Origin: Actinacidiphila alni
Lineage (GTDB): Bacteria; Actinomycetota; Actinomycetes; Streptomycetales; Streptomycetaceae
Length of the DNA: 64,000 nt
Reading direction: 5' to 3'
Assembly: GCF_900112845.1 (NCBI RefSeq)
Contig: NZ_FONG01000003.1
Location: 372,001-436,000 of the forward strand
Shown piece after piece: positions 25,137 to 34,660 of the stretch. Below the pieces are notes generated by a model. The model saw only the letters and a program-made list of their open reading frames with translations. It was not told the origin of the DNA and searched no databases. Position numbers and translations under genes: made by a program. Position 1 is the stretch's first letter. Each line of letters opens with the position of its first letter.

Positions 25137-25397
25137 CCCGCGGGGCGTTCCGGCCGCGGTGGCCGGCGCGCCCGGTCGGGCACCGCCGGTTTCGCGGACG
25201 CCCGCGTCCTCCGCTTGGCGGCCGGCCCGCCGCGCCCCGGCCGCCACCGGCCTGGGCGGCGCAGAGCCCGGCGCCGGCCCGCGGCGGATTCCGCCTCGGC
25301 CCGGCACGGCCGACCCGCGCCGCGTCCGGCGCGGGGGCCGTGCTGACAGGCCAGGACTCGTGTGCGAAGCTGCCGTCCGCGACATGGGGAGGTGGCG
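25137..25397. other. Gene-free GC-rich spacer before the MoxR operon
   Basis: This is 261 bp with no convincing ORF, ribosome binding site or terminator. It must hold the promoter of the following operon, but I cannot place the hexamers. Confidence 0.3.
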
Positions 25398-26549
25398 GTG
25401 AGCGGGACGGGGCGGCGCGGGGGCGCACAACAGATCGACGGCGCGCGGGAAAACGGCGGGGGCACACCGCGCCCCGGCGCCCCGGCACACGGCGACGGTA
25501 CGCAACAGGCGCGCGGCAGGGCCCGGTTGGCGCTCGGCGTGCTCATGGTCGCCGGGACGGCGCTGAGCGCCCTTCTGCTGCGGCCCGAGGGCAGGCTGTT
25601 CCACGGGACGACCGGCCCCCTCGGCGGAAATCTGCCGGTGCTGCTGCTCGCCGCGGCCTGGTTCGCGGTCGGCCTGATGGTCAACAACCACTATCAGAGC
25701 CGGATCGACTACGACAACGACCTGAACCCGCTGGAACAGCGCCTGGTCGACATCGTCCGGATGGTGCTGCTCGCCGCCGTCTTCGTCGTCCCGTTCCTGC
25801 TGATCGTCCTGCACCGCTTCCGTGCGAGCGGCCACGCCTCCGGATCGATCCGCGATCCGAAGGACCGGGAGCTGCCCCAGGCGACGGCCACCGCCACCAC
25901 CAGGGCGGCGAAGCCGCACCATGGCAAGGACGTCAACTTTCCCCCGTTGCTGCAGCACATCCTCATCGGTGTGGGCATCGGGCTGCTCGCGCTGCTGCTG
26001 GTCGTCGCGGCGGTGCGGCTGCTCCGCTATCTGCGGGTGCCGCAGGCGGGGCGGGTCGTACCCGGCTACGAGGCGATCGACGACGACCGCGAACTGCTCG
26101 CCGAGGCCGTCGAATCCGGCCGGCGGGCGCTGCGCGGCGGTCTGGACGCGCGCGCCGCCGTCATCGCCTGCTACGCGGCCATGGAGGAGTCGCTCGCCGC
26201 GTCGGGCGTCGCCAGGCGGGCCTCGGACAGCCCGCGGGACCTGCTCCAACGGGCCGTGGCGGCAGGCGTGTTGCACGGGCCGAGCGCGGAGGCGCTGACC
26301 CGGCTCTTCCGCGAGGCGCGCTACTCCACGCACCCGATGGGGGACGACCACCGGGACCGCGCCGCCGCCGCGTTGAACGACATCGCCGCCCAACTGGCCG
26401 CGCGCGAGCAGGCGTTGGGCGACAGTACGGGGCAGGGGCCGGCCGGAGAGTCCGGCGACGGCCGGGGCGGAGCACCGGATCAGAATCAGAAGGGCGCCGC
26501 GCGGAACGGCGGGAAGAGCACGGACCGATCCGCGGGAGCCGCCTCGTGA
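25398..26549 (+). CDS. DUF4129-domain membrane protein, first gene of MoxR operon
   Basis: This is a 383-residue protein; the GTG at 25398 has GGGGAGG five bases upstream. Hydrophobic helices lie near residues ~47-65, ~82-95, ~117-135 and ~185-205. They are followed by the cytoplasmic DUF4129 helical domain (CYAAMEESLAASG, SDSPRDLLQRAV, FREARYSTHPMG). The C-terminal ~50 residues are polar and Gly/Asn-rich. DUF4129 proteins are found with MoxR ATPases and DUF58 proteins and are thought to assemble or activate membrane-associated enzymes. The stop overlaps the next start. Confidence 0.82.
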   Translation: MSGTGRRGGAQQIDGARENGGGTPRPGAPAHGDGTQQARGRARLALGVLMVAGTALSALLLRPEGRLFHGTTGPLGGNLPVLLLAAAWFAVGLMVNNHYQSRIDYDNDLNPLEQRLVDIVRMVLLAAVFVVPFLLIVLHRFRASGHASGSIRDPKDRELPQATATATTRAAKPHHGKDVNFPPLLQHILIGVGIGLLALLLVVAAVRLLRYLRVPQAGRVVPGYEAIDDDRELLAEAVESGRRALRGGLDARAAVIACYAAMEESLAASGVARRASDSPRDLLQRAVAAGVLHGPSAEALTRLFREARYSTHPMGDDHRDRAAAALNDIAAQLAAREQALGDSTGQGPAGESGDGRGGAPDQNQKGAARNGGKSTDRSAGAAS

Positions 26550-27064
26550 AGGACCGCCTGCGCGGGGCCATGGGCACGCCGCACACCGTCCGGCACTCGC
26601 TGACCATCCTCGGCCTGCTGGTCGTCGCCGCCGAACTGCTGCTCGTGCTCACCGACGGTCCGGTGGCCGCGGCGACCGGGCTCGCGCTGATCACCGTGGC
26701 CGCCCTGTTCATCGGCCGCTACCTCGGCGGGGCGGGCGCGCACGACAGCGGCCACCGCGGCTCGGTGCGCCTGCTGGGCAGCCGCGCCCCCGCGCTCGGC
26801 GACTGGCCGCGGGTGGTGCGCAAGGCGCTCGGCGAGGACGGCGCCATCCACTTCGCGGTCACCCTCAGGCCGCAACTGCAACGGCTGTTCGCGGCGCGGC
26901 TCGCCGAGCGGCACGGCGTGCTGCTGCACCACCGGCCGGACCGGGCCGGCGCGATCGTCGGCCCCGAACTGTGGCCGTGGATCGACCCGCGCGGCACCCC
27001 GCCGCAGTCCGCGATCCCCGAGCCGGTGCTGCGCGCCCTGCTCGACCGGCTGGAGACCCTGTGA
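26546..27064 (+). CDS. Two-span membrane protein in MoxR operon
   Basis: This is a 172-residue protein whose GTG overlaps the preceding TGA. Two hydrophobic helices near the N-terminus (SLTILGLLVVAAELLLVLT and GLALITVAALFIGRYLGG) precede a soluble Arg/Leu-rich domain (VTLRPQLQRLFAARLAERHGV). It is a conserved but uncharacterised member of actinobacterial MoxR-DUF58-DUF4129 operons. Its function can only be inferred from that association. Confidence 0.7.
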   Translation: MKDRLRGAMGTPHTVRHSLTILGLLVVAAELLLVLTDGPVAAATGLALITVAALFIGRYLGGAGAHDSGHRGSVRLLGSRAPALGDWPRVVRKALGEDGAIHFAVTLRPQLQRLFAARLAERHGVLLHHRPDRAGAIVGPELWPWIDPRGTPPQSAIPEPVLRALLDRLETL

Positions 27065-27185
27065 CCCACCGCCGTACCCGTACCCGTTCTCTTGCCCGTC
27101 CCCGTCCCTGCGCCCATTCCCTTCCCCGTCCCCCGCTCCGTTTCCGCCCCCGTACCCGATCCCGTTCCGCGACGCTCCACGACCA
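27061..27185 (+). repeat. Pyrimidine-rich degenerate CCCGTA/CCCGTC repeats
   Basis: The spacer between the membrane-protein gene and the MoxR gene is almost purely pyrimidine on the plus strand. It carries irregular repeats of CCCGTACC, CCCGTCCC and CCCATTCC. It may be an unstructured leader or a rho-type signal. No longer unit repeats exactly. Confidence 0.5.
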
Positions 27186-27203
27186 GGCAAGGTGAGGACC
27201 GCA

Positions 27204-28216
<1,013 letters not shown>

Positions 28217-28220
<4 letters not shown>

Positions 28221-29566
28221 CCGACGCCTCGGCCGCCGTCGACCGCGCGCTCGGCGGACCGCAGCCGCCGCCGGGCACGCGGTCCGCCACCCAGTCGGAG
28301 CCGCCGCCCCCGCCGCCGCCCGGCTGGCGGTCCGGCGAACGCGCCCTGCGCTACGGGACGGTCGCCTCGGTGGCCGCCGCCGCTGCCCTGATCACCGGGC
28401 GGCCCTGGCTGCTCGCGCTCGCCGCGGGACCGCTGGTGCTGCTCGCGCTCGCGCTGCCGCTGGGCGGGCGCGCCACCCGGATGGAGGCCACGGCCGACGT
28501 CGTACCGCGGCGGCTGTTCGAGGGCGAGACCGTCACCGCGCGGATCGCGGTGGCCTACGACGGGGACCGCGGCCGGCTCGACCCGGGCATCACGCTCGGC
28601 CCCGGCGTACGGCTCGACCACCTCACCGTCGGCGCCTCCCACCTGGAGCTGCGGTTCACCGCGGAACGCTGGGGCCGCTGGACGCTGGGCACCGTGGACA
28701 TCGATCTGTACGACACCGGTGGCTCCGGCCGCCGTTCGCTGCGGGTGGACCTCGGCGAGGTCGCGGTGTTCCCCGTACCGTCCCGCGCCGGAATGACGCC
28801 CATCCCCGTACGGCTGCCGCAGCGGCTCGGCGAGCACACCGCGATGCAGCGCGGCGAGGGCGTCGAGGTCATCGGCGTCCACCCGTACATCCGCGGCGAG
28901 CGGCAGCGCCGTATCAACTGGCCCGCCACCACCCGGCGCGGCAGCCTGCAACTCCACCAGTACGCGGCGGAGCGCGCCGCCGACACCGTCGTGCTGCTCG
29001 ATGTGCTCGGCGACATCCTCGACCCTGCGACCGGCACCTCCTCGCTCGACGAGACCTTCCGCGCCGCCGCCGGCCTCGTCCGCGCCTACCTGCGCACCCA
29101 CGACCGGGTCGGCGTCGTCTCGGTGGGCGGCGCCACCCGCTGGCTGCAACCGGGCAGCAGCGACGGCTACTTCTACCGGATCGTCGAGACCGTCCTGGAG
29201 GTCCGCAAGGACGTCGCCTACCGCACCGCGGGCGTCAGCAGCCTGCCGCCGCCCGCGCTGCCCCAGGGCGCGATCGTGTACGTCTTCACACCGCTCACCG
29301 ACCAGCGCATCCTCGACGTGCTGCACCAGGTGTCGCGGCGGGCCCTGGCACTGGTGGTGATCGAGATCGCGACGGCCGACCCGTACGTCGAACCGGGCGA
29401 CACGATCGCGGAGCTGGCGCTGCGGCTGTGGCGCTCGGACCGGGACGCGATGCGGTTCGCACTGAAGGAACGCGGCATCGCCGTGGTCACGCACGAGCGC
29501 GGCGAGGCACTCGACCTGGCGATCGCACCGCTGATGCGCACCCGGATCCACGGAGGACGGCGATGA
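28217..29566 (+). CDS. DUF58-domain protein with von Willebrand A-like fold
   Basis: This is a 449-residue protein coupled to moxR. A polyproline stretch (~28-35) precedes two adjacent hydrophobic helices (~48-80). An immunoglobulin-like segment follows. The DUF58 signature GVHPYIRGERQRRINWPATTRRG leads into a vWA-like region (DTVVLLDVLGD). Such proteins partner MoxR ATPases, and membrane anchoring is consistent with the helices. The last gene of the operon overlaps its stop. Confidence 0.88.
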
Positions 29567-30204
29567 GCGGGACGACCGGGCGGCGGCTGTCGGAACAGGC
29601 CGCGAGAGCGGCGGCGATCACCGCGGCCGAGCAGTCGTGGCGGCCGCCCGAGGTCCCGCGGTACCGGACGCTGCTGCGGATGCCGTCCCAACTGCCCGCC
29701 CGGTTCCTGGGCACCGCACTCGCGCTGGCCGCGTGCGACCTCCCGGCGGCCACCGGCACCTCCCCGGGTGCCCGGGTGTTCCTGCTGGTCGTGGTGGGGT
29801 GCGCCGCCTGGTGGGCGGCGCCGATGACCGACGCGCGGCCGGCGCAGTATGCGCTGCGCCGCCGCGGGATCGCGGCCCGCCGCCGGCCCACGGTGCTGGC
29901 CGCGGCGTCGGTCGTCGCGGCCGCCGCCACCGACCCGCCGACCTGGCTCGCGGTTTGCGTCGCGGCGCTCTTCCTGGCGTACGTGCTGATCACCGACGAC
30001 TGGATCATGGGCTCCACCGCGCCGCGCGCCGCTCGCGCCCCGGCCCCGCTGCTGACCGCGGCGGCGGCCTCCGCGCTGACCTTCGTCTGCGCCACCGTCC
30101 CGGTCGCCTCGACCAGTTGGGCCCGGCTGCCCGCCGCGCTCGCCCTCGCCGCGACCGCGGCCTGTCTCGCGATGGTGATGCGCGGCCGGCGCACCCCGGA
30201 GTGA
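29563..30204 (+). CDS. Membrane protein, last gene of MoxR operon
   Basis: This is a 213-residue protein with an ATGA overlap to the DUF58 gene. Four or five hydrophobic helices are seen from residue ~50 onward (ALALAACDLPAATG, VFLLVVVGCAAWWAA, WLAVCVAALFLAYVLI, LTAAAASALTFVCATV, ALALAATAACLAMVM). No motif was recognised. Its place in the operon suggests a structural part of the same membrane assembly. Confidence 0.65.
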   Translation: MSGTTGRRLSEQAARAAAITAAEQSWRPPEVPRYRTLLRMPSQLPARFLGTALALAACDLPAATGTSPGARVFLLVVVGCAAWWAAPMTDARPAQYALRRRGIAARRRPTVLAAASVVAAAATDPPTWLAVCVAALFLAYVLITDDWIMGSTAPRAARAPAPLLTAAAASALTFVCATVPVASTSWARLPAALALAATAACLAMVMRGRRTPE

Positions 30205-30217
30205 GCGCGGCCCGCAC

Positions 30218-30296
30218 CACTGAACCTCACCTTTATCGGTTCAGCAATATTCAGTAGGCCCACTGAACGGGCCTGCGTGCTTGAGCTTTACCGATT
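30218..30296 (+). promoter_or_regulatory. Overlapping palindromes and repeats upstream of beta-mannosidase
   Basis: A relatively AT-rich patch holds TTCAGT-N6-ACTGAA (30250-30267), AGGCCC-N7-GGGCCT (30256-30274), two CACTGAAC copies (30218, 30261) and two CTTTAYCGRTT direct repeats (30231-30241, 30286-30296). Gene position suggests an operator region for a sugar-responsive repressor, or partly a terminator for the MoxR operon. No regulator gene is adjacent. Confidence 0.45.
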
Positions 30297-30396
30297 AATG
30301 GACACATGGCGGGCGGGTCACTTAGGTTGGGCGGCGCAGGTGCCCCGGATGCCGTGTGCGGCCCGCCGGAGCGGAGCGAGCGCGCAAGGAGCAGGG

Positions 30397-32970
30397 ATGA
30401 AGGACGTCACGCCGATCGCCGACGGCTGGAGGCTGCGCCTTCCCGACGCCGGAGCCGAAGCGGGGTCCGAGGGGGGATCCAACGGGGTGCCCGACGCCGT
30501 ACGCAACGCCGGCACTGGCACCGTCCCGGCCGTCGTCCCCGGCTGCGTCCACACCGACCTGCTGGCCGCCGGACTGCTGGAAGACCCCTTCCTGGACAGC
30601 AACGAGACCGCGGCCGCCTGGGTCGGACGCGCGGACTGGACGTACGGGACGGAGCTGCCGCCGCGCAGCACCGCACACGAGCGCACCGACCTCGTCCTCG
30701 ACGGCCTCGACACCGTGGCCGAGATCAGGCTCGGCGACGCGCTGCTCGGCCGCACCCGCAACATGCACCGCGGCTACCGCTACGACATCACCGACCGGTA
30801 CGGGAGGGACGACGGGACCGCGCTGACGGTCGCCTTCACCTCCGCCTACACCGAGGCGGAACGGGTCCGCGCCCTGGTCGGCGACCGGCCCAACTCGTAC
30901 ACCGAGCCCTTCCAGTACATCCGCAAGATGGCCTGCTCCTTCGGCTGGGATTGGGGGCCGACCCTCGTCACCGCCGGTATCTGGAAGCCCGTACGGCTCG
31001 AACACTGGTCGACCGCCCGGCTGGCCGCCGTGACACCGCTGGTCACCGTCGCGGACGGCGCCGGCCGCGTCGAGGTCCGGCTGGAGATCGAACGCACTGC
31101 GTCCGGCCGGGGCCGCCCGCTGACCGTACGGCTGCGCGTGGGGGAGACCCGGGTGGCGGCCGAAGTCCCGGCCGGCACCGACCGGTTCACCGTCACCGCC
31201 GACGTGCCGGACCCCGAGCTGTGGTGGCCGCACGGCTACGGCGACCAGCCGCTGTACGACTGCGAGGTCACCCTTCTCGACGGCGGGACCGACGACACCT
31301 CCGCCGATGCGGGCGCCGCGCTCGACCGCTGGCAGCGCCGTATCGGCTTCCGCACCGTCACCCTCGACACCGCGCCCGACGAGCACGGCAGCGCTTTCAC
31401 CCTGGCCGTCAACGGCGAGCCGATATTCGCCCGGGGCATCAACTGGATCCCCGACGACGTCCTGCCCACCCGGATGACCCCCGACCGCTACCGGCGCCGG
31501 CTCCAGCAGGCCAAGGACGCCGGCGTCGACCTGGTGCGGGTGTGGGGCGGCGGACTGTACGAGAGCGACGACTTCTACGACGTCTGCGACGAGCTGGGCC
31601 TGCTGGTCTGGCAGGACTTCCTCTTCGCGTGCGCTGCCTACGCCGAGGAGCAGCCGCTGCGGTCGGAGGTGGAGGCCGAGGCACGGGAGAACGTGGCCAG
31701 GCTCGCACCGCACGCCAGCCTGGTGCTGTGGAACGGCAACAACGAGAATCTGTGGGCCTTCCGCGACTGGGACTGGGAGCCCGAACTGGCCGGCGCCTCC
31801 TGGGGCGAGGGCTACTACCTCGGCCTGCTGCCCCGGGTCGTCGCGGAGACCGACCCGACCCGGCCGTACTGGGCGGGCAGCCCCTGGTCGGGCTCCTGGC
31901 GGCACCACCCCAACGACCCGGCGCACGGCACCGCCCACTCCTGGGACGTGTGGAACAGCCGGGACTGGACCGGCTACCTGGACGACGTACCGCGCTTCGT
32001 CGCCGAATTCGGCTGGCAGGCGCCGCCCGCGTACGCCACGCTGCGCCGCGCGCTCAGCGACTCCCCGCTCGCGCCCGACTCGCCCGGCATGCTGCACCAC
32101 CAGAAGGCCGCCGACGGCAACGGCAAGCTGGAGCGGGGCCTGGCCCACCACTTCCCGCCGCCCGCCGACTTCGACACCTGGCACTATCTGACCCAGGTCA
32201 ACCAGGCCCGCGCGATCGCCTGCGGCATCGAGCACTGGCGCTCGCACTGGCCGGTCTGCGCAGGCACCGTCGTCTGGCAGCTCAACGACTGCTGGCCGGT
32301 GACATCTTGGGCGGCCGTGGACGGCGACGGCCGGGAGAAGCCGCTCTACCACGAGCTGAAGCGGCTCTACGCGGACCGGCTGCTCACCGTCCAGCGGCGC
32401 CCCGACGGGCTGGTCGCCGCGGTGGTCAACCAGAGCCGCGAGGAGTGGTCGGGCACCGCGGTGCTGCGCCGGGTCGCGGTCGACGGCGCCGTACTGGCCG
32501 AGGCCCGGCTGCCGTTCGGGGCCCCGCCACGCGCCGTCGCCGAGATCCCGGTGCCCGCCGGGCTGCTGCCGCAGGCCGGCAGCGACAGCGAACTGCTCAC
32601 TGTGGACGCGGAGCTGCCCGGCGGCGCCGCGCCCGCGCGCGCCCTGTGGTTCCCGGTCCGCGACAAGGACTTCGCCTATCCGGCGCCCGGCTGGGACCTG
32701 GAGCTGAGCACGGACGACGGCGTCACCCGGGTGACCGTCACCGCCCGGACCCTGCTGCGTGACCTGCTGCTCCAGGCCGACCGGCTCGATCCGGCCGCCA
32801 CCTGCGACCGCGGTCTGATCACCCTGCTGCCCGGCGAGCGCGCCACGATCACCGTACGGGGCTGGGACCGGCCGGAAACGGCGGCCGTGGACGCGGCGCT
32901 GTCCTGTGTCAACTCCGCGGTACGGGCGGCGGCGCGGGCGGGGGAGCCGGTCGGACCCGGGGCGCGCTGA
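30397..32970 (+). CDS. Beta-mannosidase (glycoside hydrolase family 2)
   Basis: This is an 857-residue protein from the ATG at 30397 with AAGGAG five bases upstream. No signal peptide is seen, so it acts in the cytoplasm on imported manno-oligosaccharides. The N-terminal sugar-binding domain includes SFGWDWGPTLVTAGIWKPV, typical of GH2 mannosidases. The catalytic TIM barrel contains RVWGGGLYE, the acid/base Glu450 in NGNNEN and the nucleophile Glu537 in FVAEFGWQ. The beta-rich C-terminal domains are intact. It is a single-gene unit. Confidence 0.9.
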   Translation: MKDVTPIADGWRLRLPDAGAEAGSEGGSNGVPDAVRNAGTGTVPAVVPGCVHTDLLAAGLLEDPFLDSNETAAAWVGRADWTYGTELPPRSTAHERTDLVLDGLDTVAEIRLGDALLGRTRNMHRGYRYDITDRYGRDDGTALTVAFTSAYTEAERVRALVGDRPNSYTEPFQYIRKMACSFGWDWGPTLVTAGIWKPVRLEHWSTARLAAVTPLVTVADGAGRVEVRLEIERTASGRGRPLTVRLRVGETRVAAEVPAGTDRFTVTADVPDPELWWPHGYGDQPLYDCEVTLLDGGTDDTSADAGAALDRWQRRIGFRTVTLDTAPDEHGSAFTLAVNGEPIFARGINWIPDDVLPTRMTPDRYRRRLQQAKDAGVDLVRVWGGGLYESDDFYDVCDELGLLVWQDFLFACAAYAEEQPLRSEVEAEARENVARLAPHASLVLWNGNNENLWAFRDWDWEPELAGASWGEGYYLGLLPRVVAETDPTRPYWAGSPWSGSWRHHPNDPAHGTAHSWDVWNSRDWTGYLDDVPRFVAEFGWQAPPAYATLRRALSDSPLAPDSPGMLHHQKAADGNGKLERGLAHHFPPPADFDTWHYLTQVNQARAIACGIEHWRSHWPVCAGTVVWQLNDCWPVTSWAAVDGDGREKPLYHELKRLYADRLLTVQRRPDGLVAAVVNQSREEWSGTAVLRRVAVDGAVLAEARLPFGAPPRAVAEIPVPAGLLPQAGSDSELLTVDAELPGGAAPARALWFPVRDKDFAYPAPGWDLELSTDDGVTRVTVTARTLLRDLLLQADRLDPAATCDRGLITLLPGERATITVRGWDRPETAAVDAALSCVNSAVRAAARAGEPVGPGAR

Positions 32971-32979
32971 ACCGTGGGG

Positions 32980-33147
32980 TAGGGTCGGTGCCGTCAGTGC
33001 GGACCCCGCGAGAGCCGGGGTCGCAGGACCAGCCGAGGAGGTGGGACCGATGACCGCAATCGCAGGCCGGGTGCTCCCGCCGTACGGCCGCGCGGTCTCG
33101 CCGACGTAGGCGAGGCCGGGGGAGTGCCCGTGGGCTTCCCGAAAGGC
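32980..33147 (+). promoter_or_regulatory. Leader-ORF attenuator region of the PrmC-like gene
   Basis: A TAGGGT -10-like hexamer (32980-32985) without a good -35 is followed by a GACCCCG/CGGGGTC hairpin (33002-33022), then the leader ORF. A second hairpin (GGGA..GCCC / GGGC..TCCC, 33120-33140) has a 3' arm that touches the GAAAGG ribosome binding site (33141-33146) of the methyltransferase. The same order recurs at 47862-48007. Ribosome stalling in the leader could alter the hairpin and expose the site; that mechanism is inference. Confidence 0.6.
33050..33109 (+). CDS. 19-aa leader peptide upstream of PrmC-like methyltransferase
   Basis: The peptide MTAIAGRVLPPYGRAVSPT is preceded by a near-consensus GAGGAGGTG site. 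It ends ACG-TAG, 43 bp before the methyltransferase start. Length, first three residues, start context, last codons and the downstream hairpin are shared with the leader at 47905. The Pro-Pro-Tyr stretch could favour ribosome stalling. Confidence 0.6.
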   Translation: MTAIAGRVLPPYGRAVSPT

Positions 33148-33152
33148 TGTTC

Positions 33153-33953
33153 ATGTCGCACTTCGTCACCCCCGCACTCGAATCCTCCGTCGTCGCCGCG
33201 CTCCGGGCCGCGGGCTGCGTCTTCGCCGAGGACGAGGCACGGCTGCTCATCGCGGCGGCCGGCACCCCGGACGAGCTGTCCGCGATGGTCGCGCGCCGCG
33301 CGGCCGGGCTGCCCCTCGAACACGTCGTCGGCCGGGCCGACTTCGCCGGTGTCCGGATCGAGCTGGACCCCGGGGTCTTCGTGCCGCGCCGCCGCACCGA
33401 ATTCCTCGTCGAGGTCGCGGTCGGCCGCACCGCTCCCGGTGACCTCGTGCTGGACCTGTGCTGCGGCTCCGGCGCCGTCGGTGTCGCGGTGGCCACCGCG
33501 CTCGGCGGCGTACGGCTGCACGCCGCCGACCTCGACCCCGCCGCCGTCCGCTGCGCCCGCCGCAATGTCGCGGCCGTCGGCGGCCGCGTCCACGAGGGCG
33601 ACCTCTTCGCCCCCGTTCCCGCCGACCTGCGCGGGCAGGTCCGGCTGCTGGCCGCGAACGTCCCCTACGTACCCACCGGCGACGTCCCGCTGCTGCCGCC
33701 GGAGGCCCGCGAGCACGAGGCGCTCATCGCCCTCGACGGCGGCCCGGACGGGCTCGACGTCCTGCGCCGCGTCCTGGCGGAGGCTCCGCGCTGGCTCGCG
33801 CCCGGCGGCTCCCTGCTGGTCGAGTCGAGCGAGCGCCAGGCACCCACGGCGGTCGCCCTCTTCACCGCCGCGGGCCTGCGCACGCGCGTCGCCACCTCGG
33901 CCGAGCTGTACGCCACGGTGATCGTCGGCACCCGCCCGCCCGAGACGCACTGA
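33153..33953 (+). CDS. PrmC/HemK-like protein N5-glutamine methyltransferase
   Basis: This is a 266-residue class I methyltransferase from the ATG at 33153. The SAM loop is DLCCGSGAVG at 101-110. The substrate-Gln motif is NVPYVP at 169-174, an NPPY variant. The segment before it (LPLEHVVGRADFAGVRIELDPGVFVPRRRTEFLVE) matches PrmC. It methylates Gln of release factors or a ribosome-associated protein. It is unlikely to be the housekeeping prmC, which sits beside prfA. Leader control suggests induction by translation inhibitors, as described for WblC/WhiB7-type regulons. Confidence 0.8.
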   Translation: MSHFVTPALESSVVAALRAAGCVFAEDEARLLIAAAGTPDELSAMVARRAAGLPLEHVVGRADFAGVRIELDPGVFVPRRRTEFLVEVAVGRTAPGDLVLDLCCGSGAVGVAVATALGGVRLHAADLDPAAVRCARRNVAAVGGRVHEGDLFAPVPADLRGQVRLLAANVPYVPTGDVPLLPPEAREHEALIALDGGPDGLDVLRRVLAEAPRWLAPGGSLLVESSERQAPTAVALFTAAGLRTRVATSAELYATVIVGTRPPETH

Positions 33954-34054
33954 GCCCGGCCCGGCCGCCGTCAGCCCGGTGGTGGGTCCTGAGCCCCGCC
34001 GTCGGCCCGGTGGCGGGTCCGAGCCCGGCCGCCGTCAGCGTGGTGGTGAGTCCC
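33953..34054 (+). repeat. Three degenerate ~30-bp direct repeats after the methyltransferase
   Basis: Three head-to-tail units (33953-33991, 33992-34021, 34022-34054) begin GAGCCC and contain CCGTCAGCCCGGTGGTGGGTCC with substitutions. They fill the space between convergent genes, and no hairpin stronger than background is formed. Confidence 0.6.
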
Positions 34055-34101
34055 GACGCCTGCCCTGCCGCCCGGTGGGTCGTACGACCGTCCGGGCGGG
34101 G

Positions 34102-34575
34102 TCAGATCTCCGTCCGGGCCTCGTCGATCGAGCGGCGGATGCCGTGGGCCGCGGCGCCGTCGGCGAGGTCCGCGGCCTCGTCGAGGAGGGCGAGGGCGCC
34201 CTCGCGGTCGCCCTCGGCGGCGGCGATGTAGGCCAGGCCGATGAGATTCGCGGCCACGCCCGCCGGGAAGCCGACCTCACGGCGCAGCCGGTTCGACTCC
34301 TCGAACCGCTCGCGCGCGACCGGCAGCCGGCCCGCCATGTGCGCGACGAAGCCGAGGTGCCGCAGCGCGTACGACATGGTCAGCCGGTCGCCCGCGCGCT
34401 CGGCGAGTGCCAGCGACCGCTCGAACAGCGGGACGGCGGTCCCGGTGTCGTCGCCCACCACCTGGTGGAAACAGCCGGTCCAGAACAGCGCCTCGGCCGG
34501 CGCGTCGGTGTCACCGCCGAAGACGGCCCGCTCGTAGAGTTCCACCGCCCGCTGGATGCGGTCGTCCGTGGTCAT
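34102..34575 (-). CDS. Tetratricopeptide-repeat protein
   Basis: This is a 157-residue protein from the ATG at 34575. At least three TPR-like helix pairs can be followed: AEALFWTGCFHQVVGDDTGTA, YALRHLGFVAHMAGRLPVARE and AANLIGLAYIAAAEGDREGAL. They carry the usual small residues at turns and A/G at packing positions. It is probably a protein-interaction module. It is similar to the tail of many actinobacterial regulators but has no DNA-binding domain. Confidence 0.7.
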   Translation of the reverse strand: MTTDDRIQRAVELYERAVFGGDTDAPAEALFWTGCFHQVVGDDTGTAVPLFERSLALAERAGDRLTMSYALRHLGFVAHMAGRLPVARERFEESNRLRREVGFPAGVAANLIGLAYIAAAEGDREGALALLDEAADLADGAAAHGIRRSIDEARTEI

Positions 34576-34660
34576 CGTCGCCCCCGTCCGCGCGGCCCCC
34601 CGGCCGCGCCTGTGCGCAGGATCCTACGGCCGGGCGCCGCACCCCGTGCGCGCGAGCGTC

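Noticed and set aside
34285..34315. tRNA-like T-arm string on the plus strand
   Set aside because: It lies inside the TPR gene, and no acceptor stem, anticodon arm or D-arm can be folded around it.
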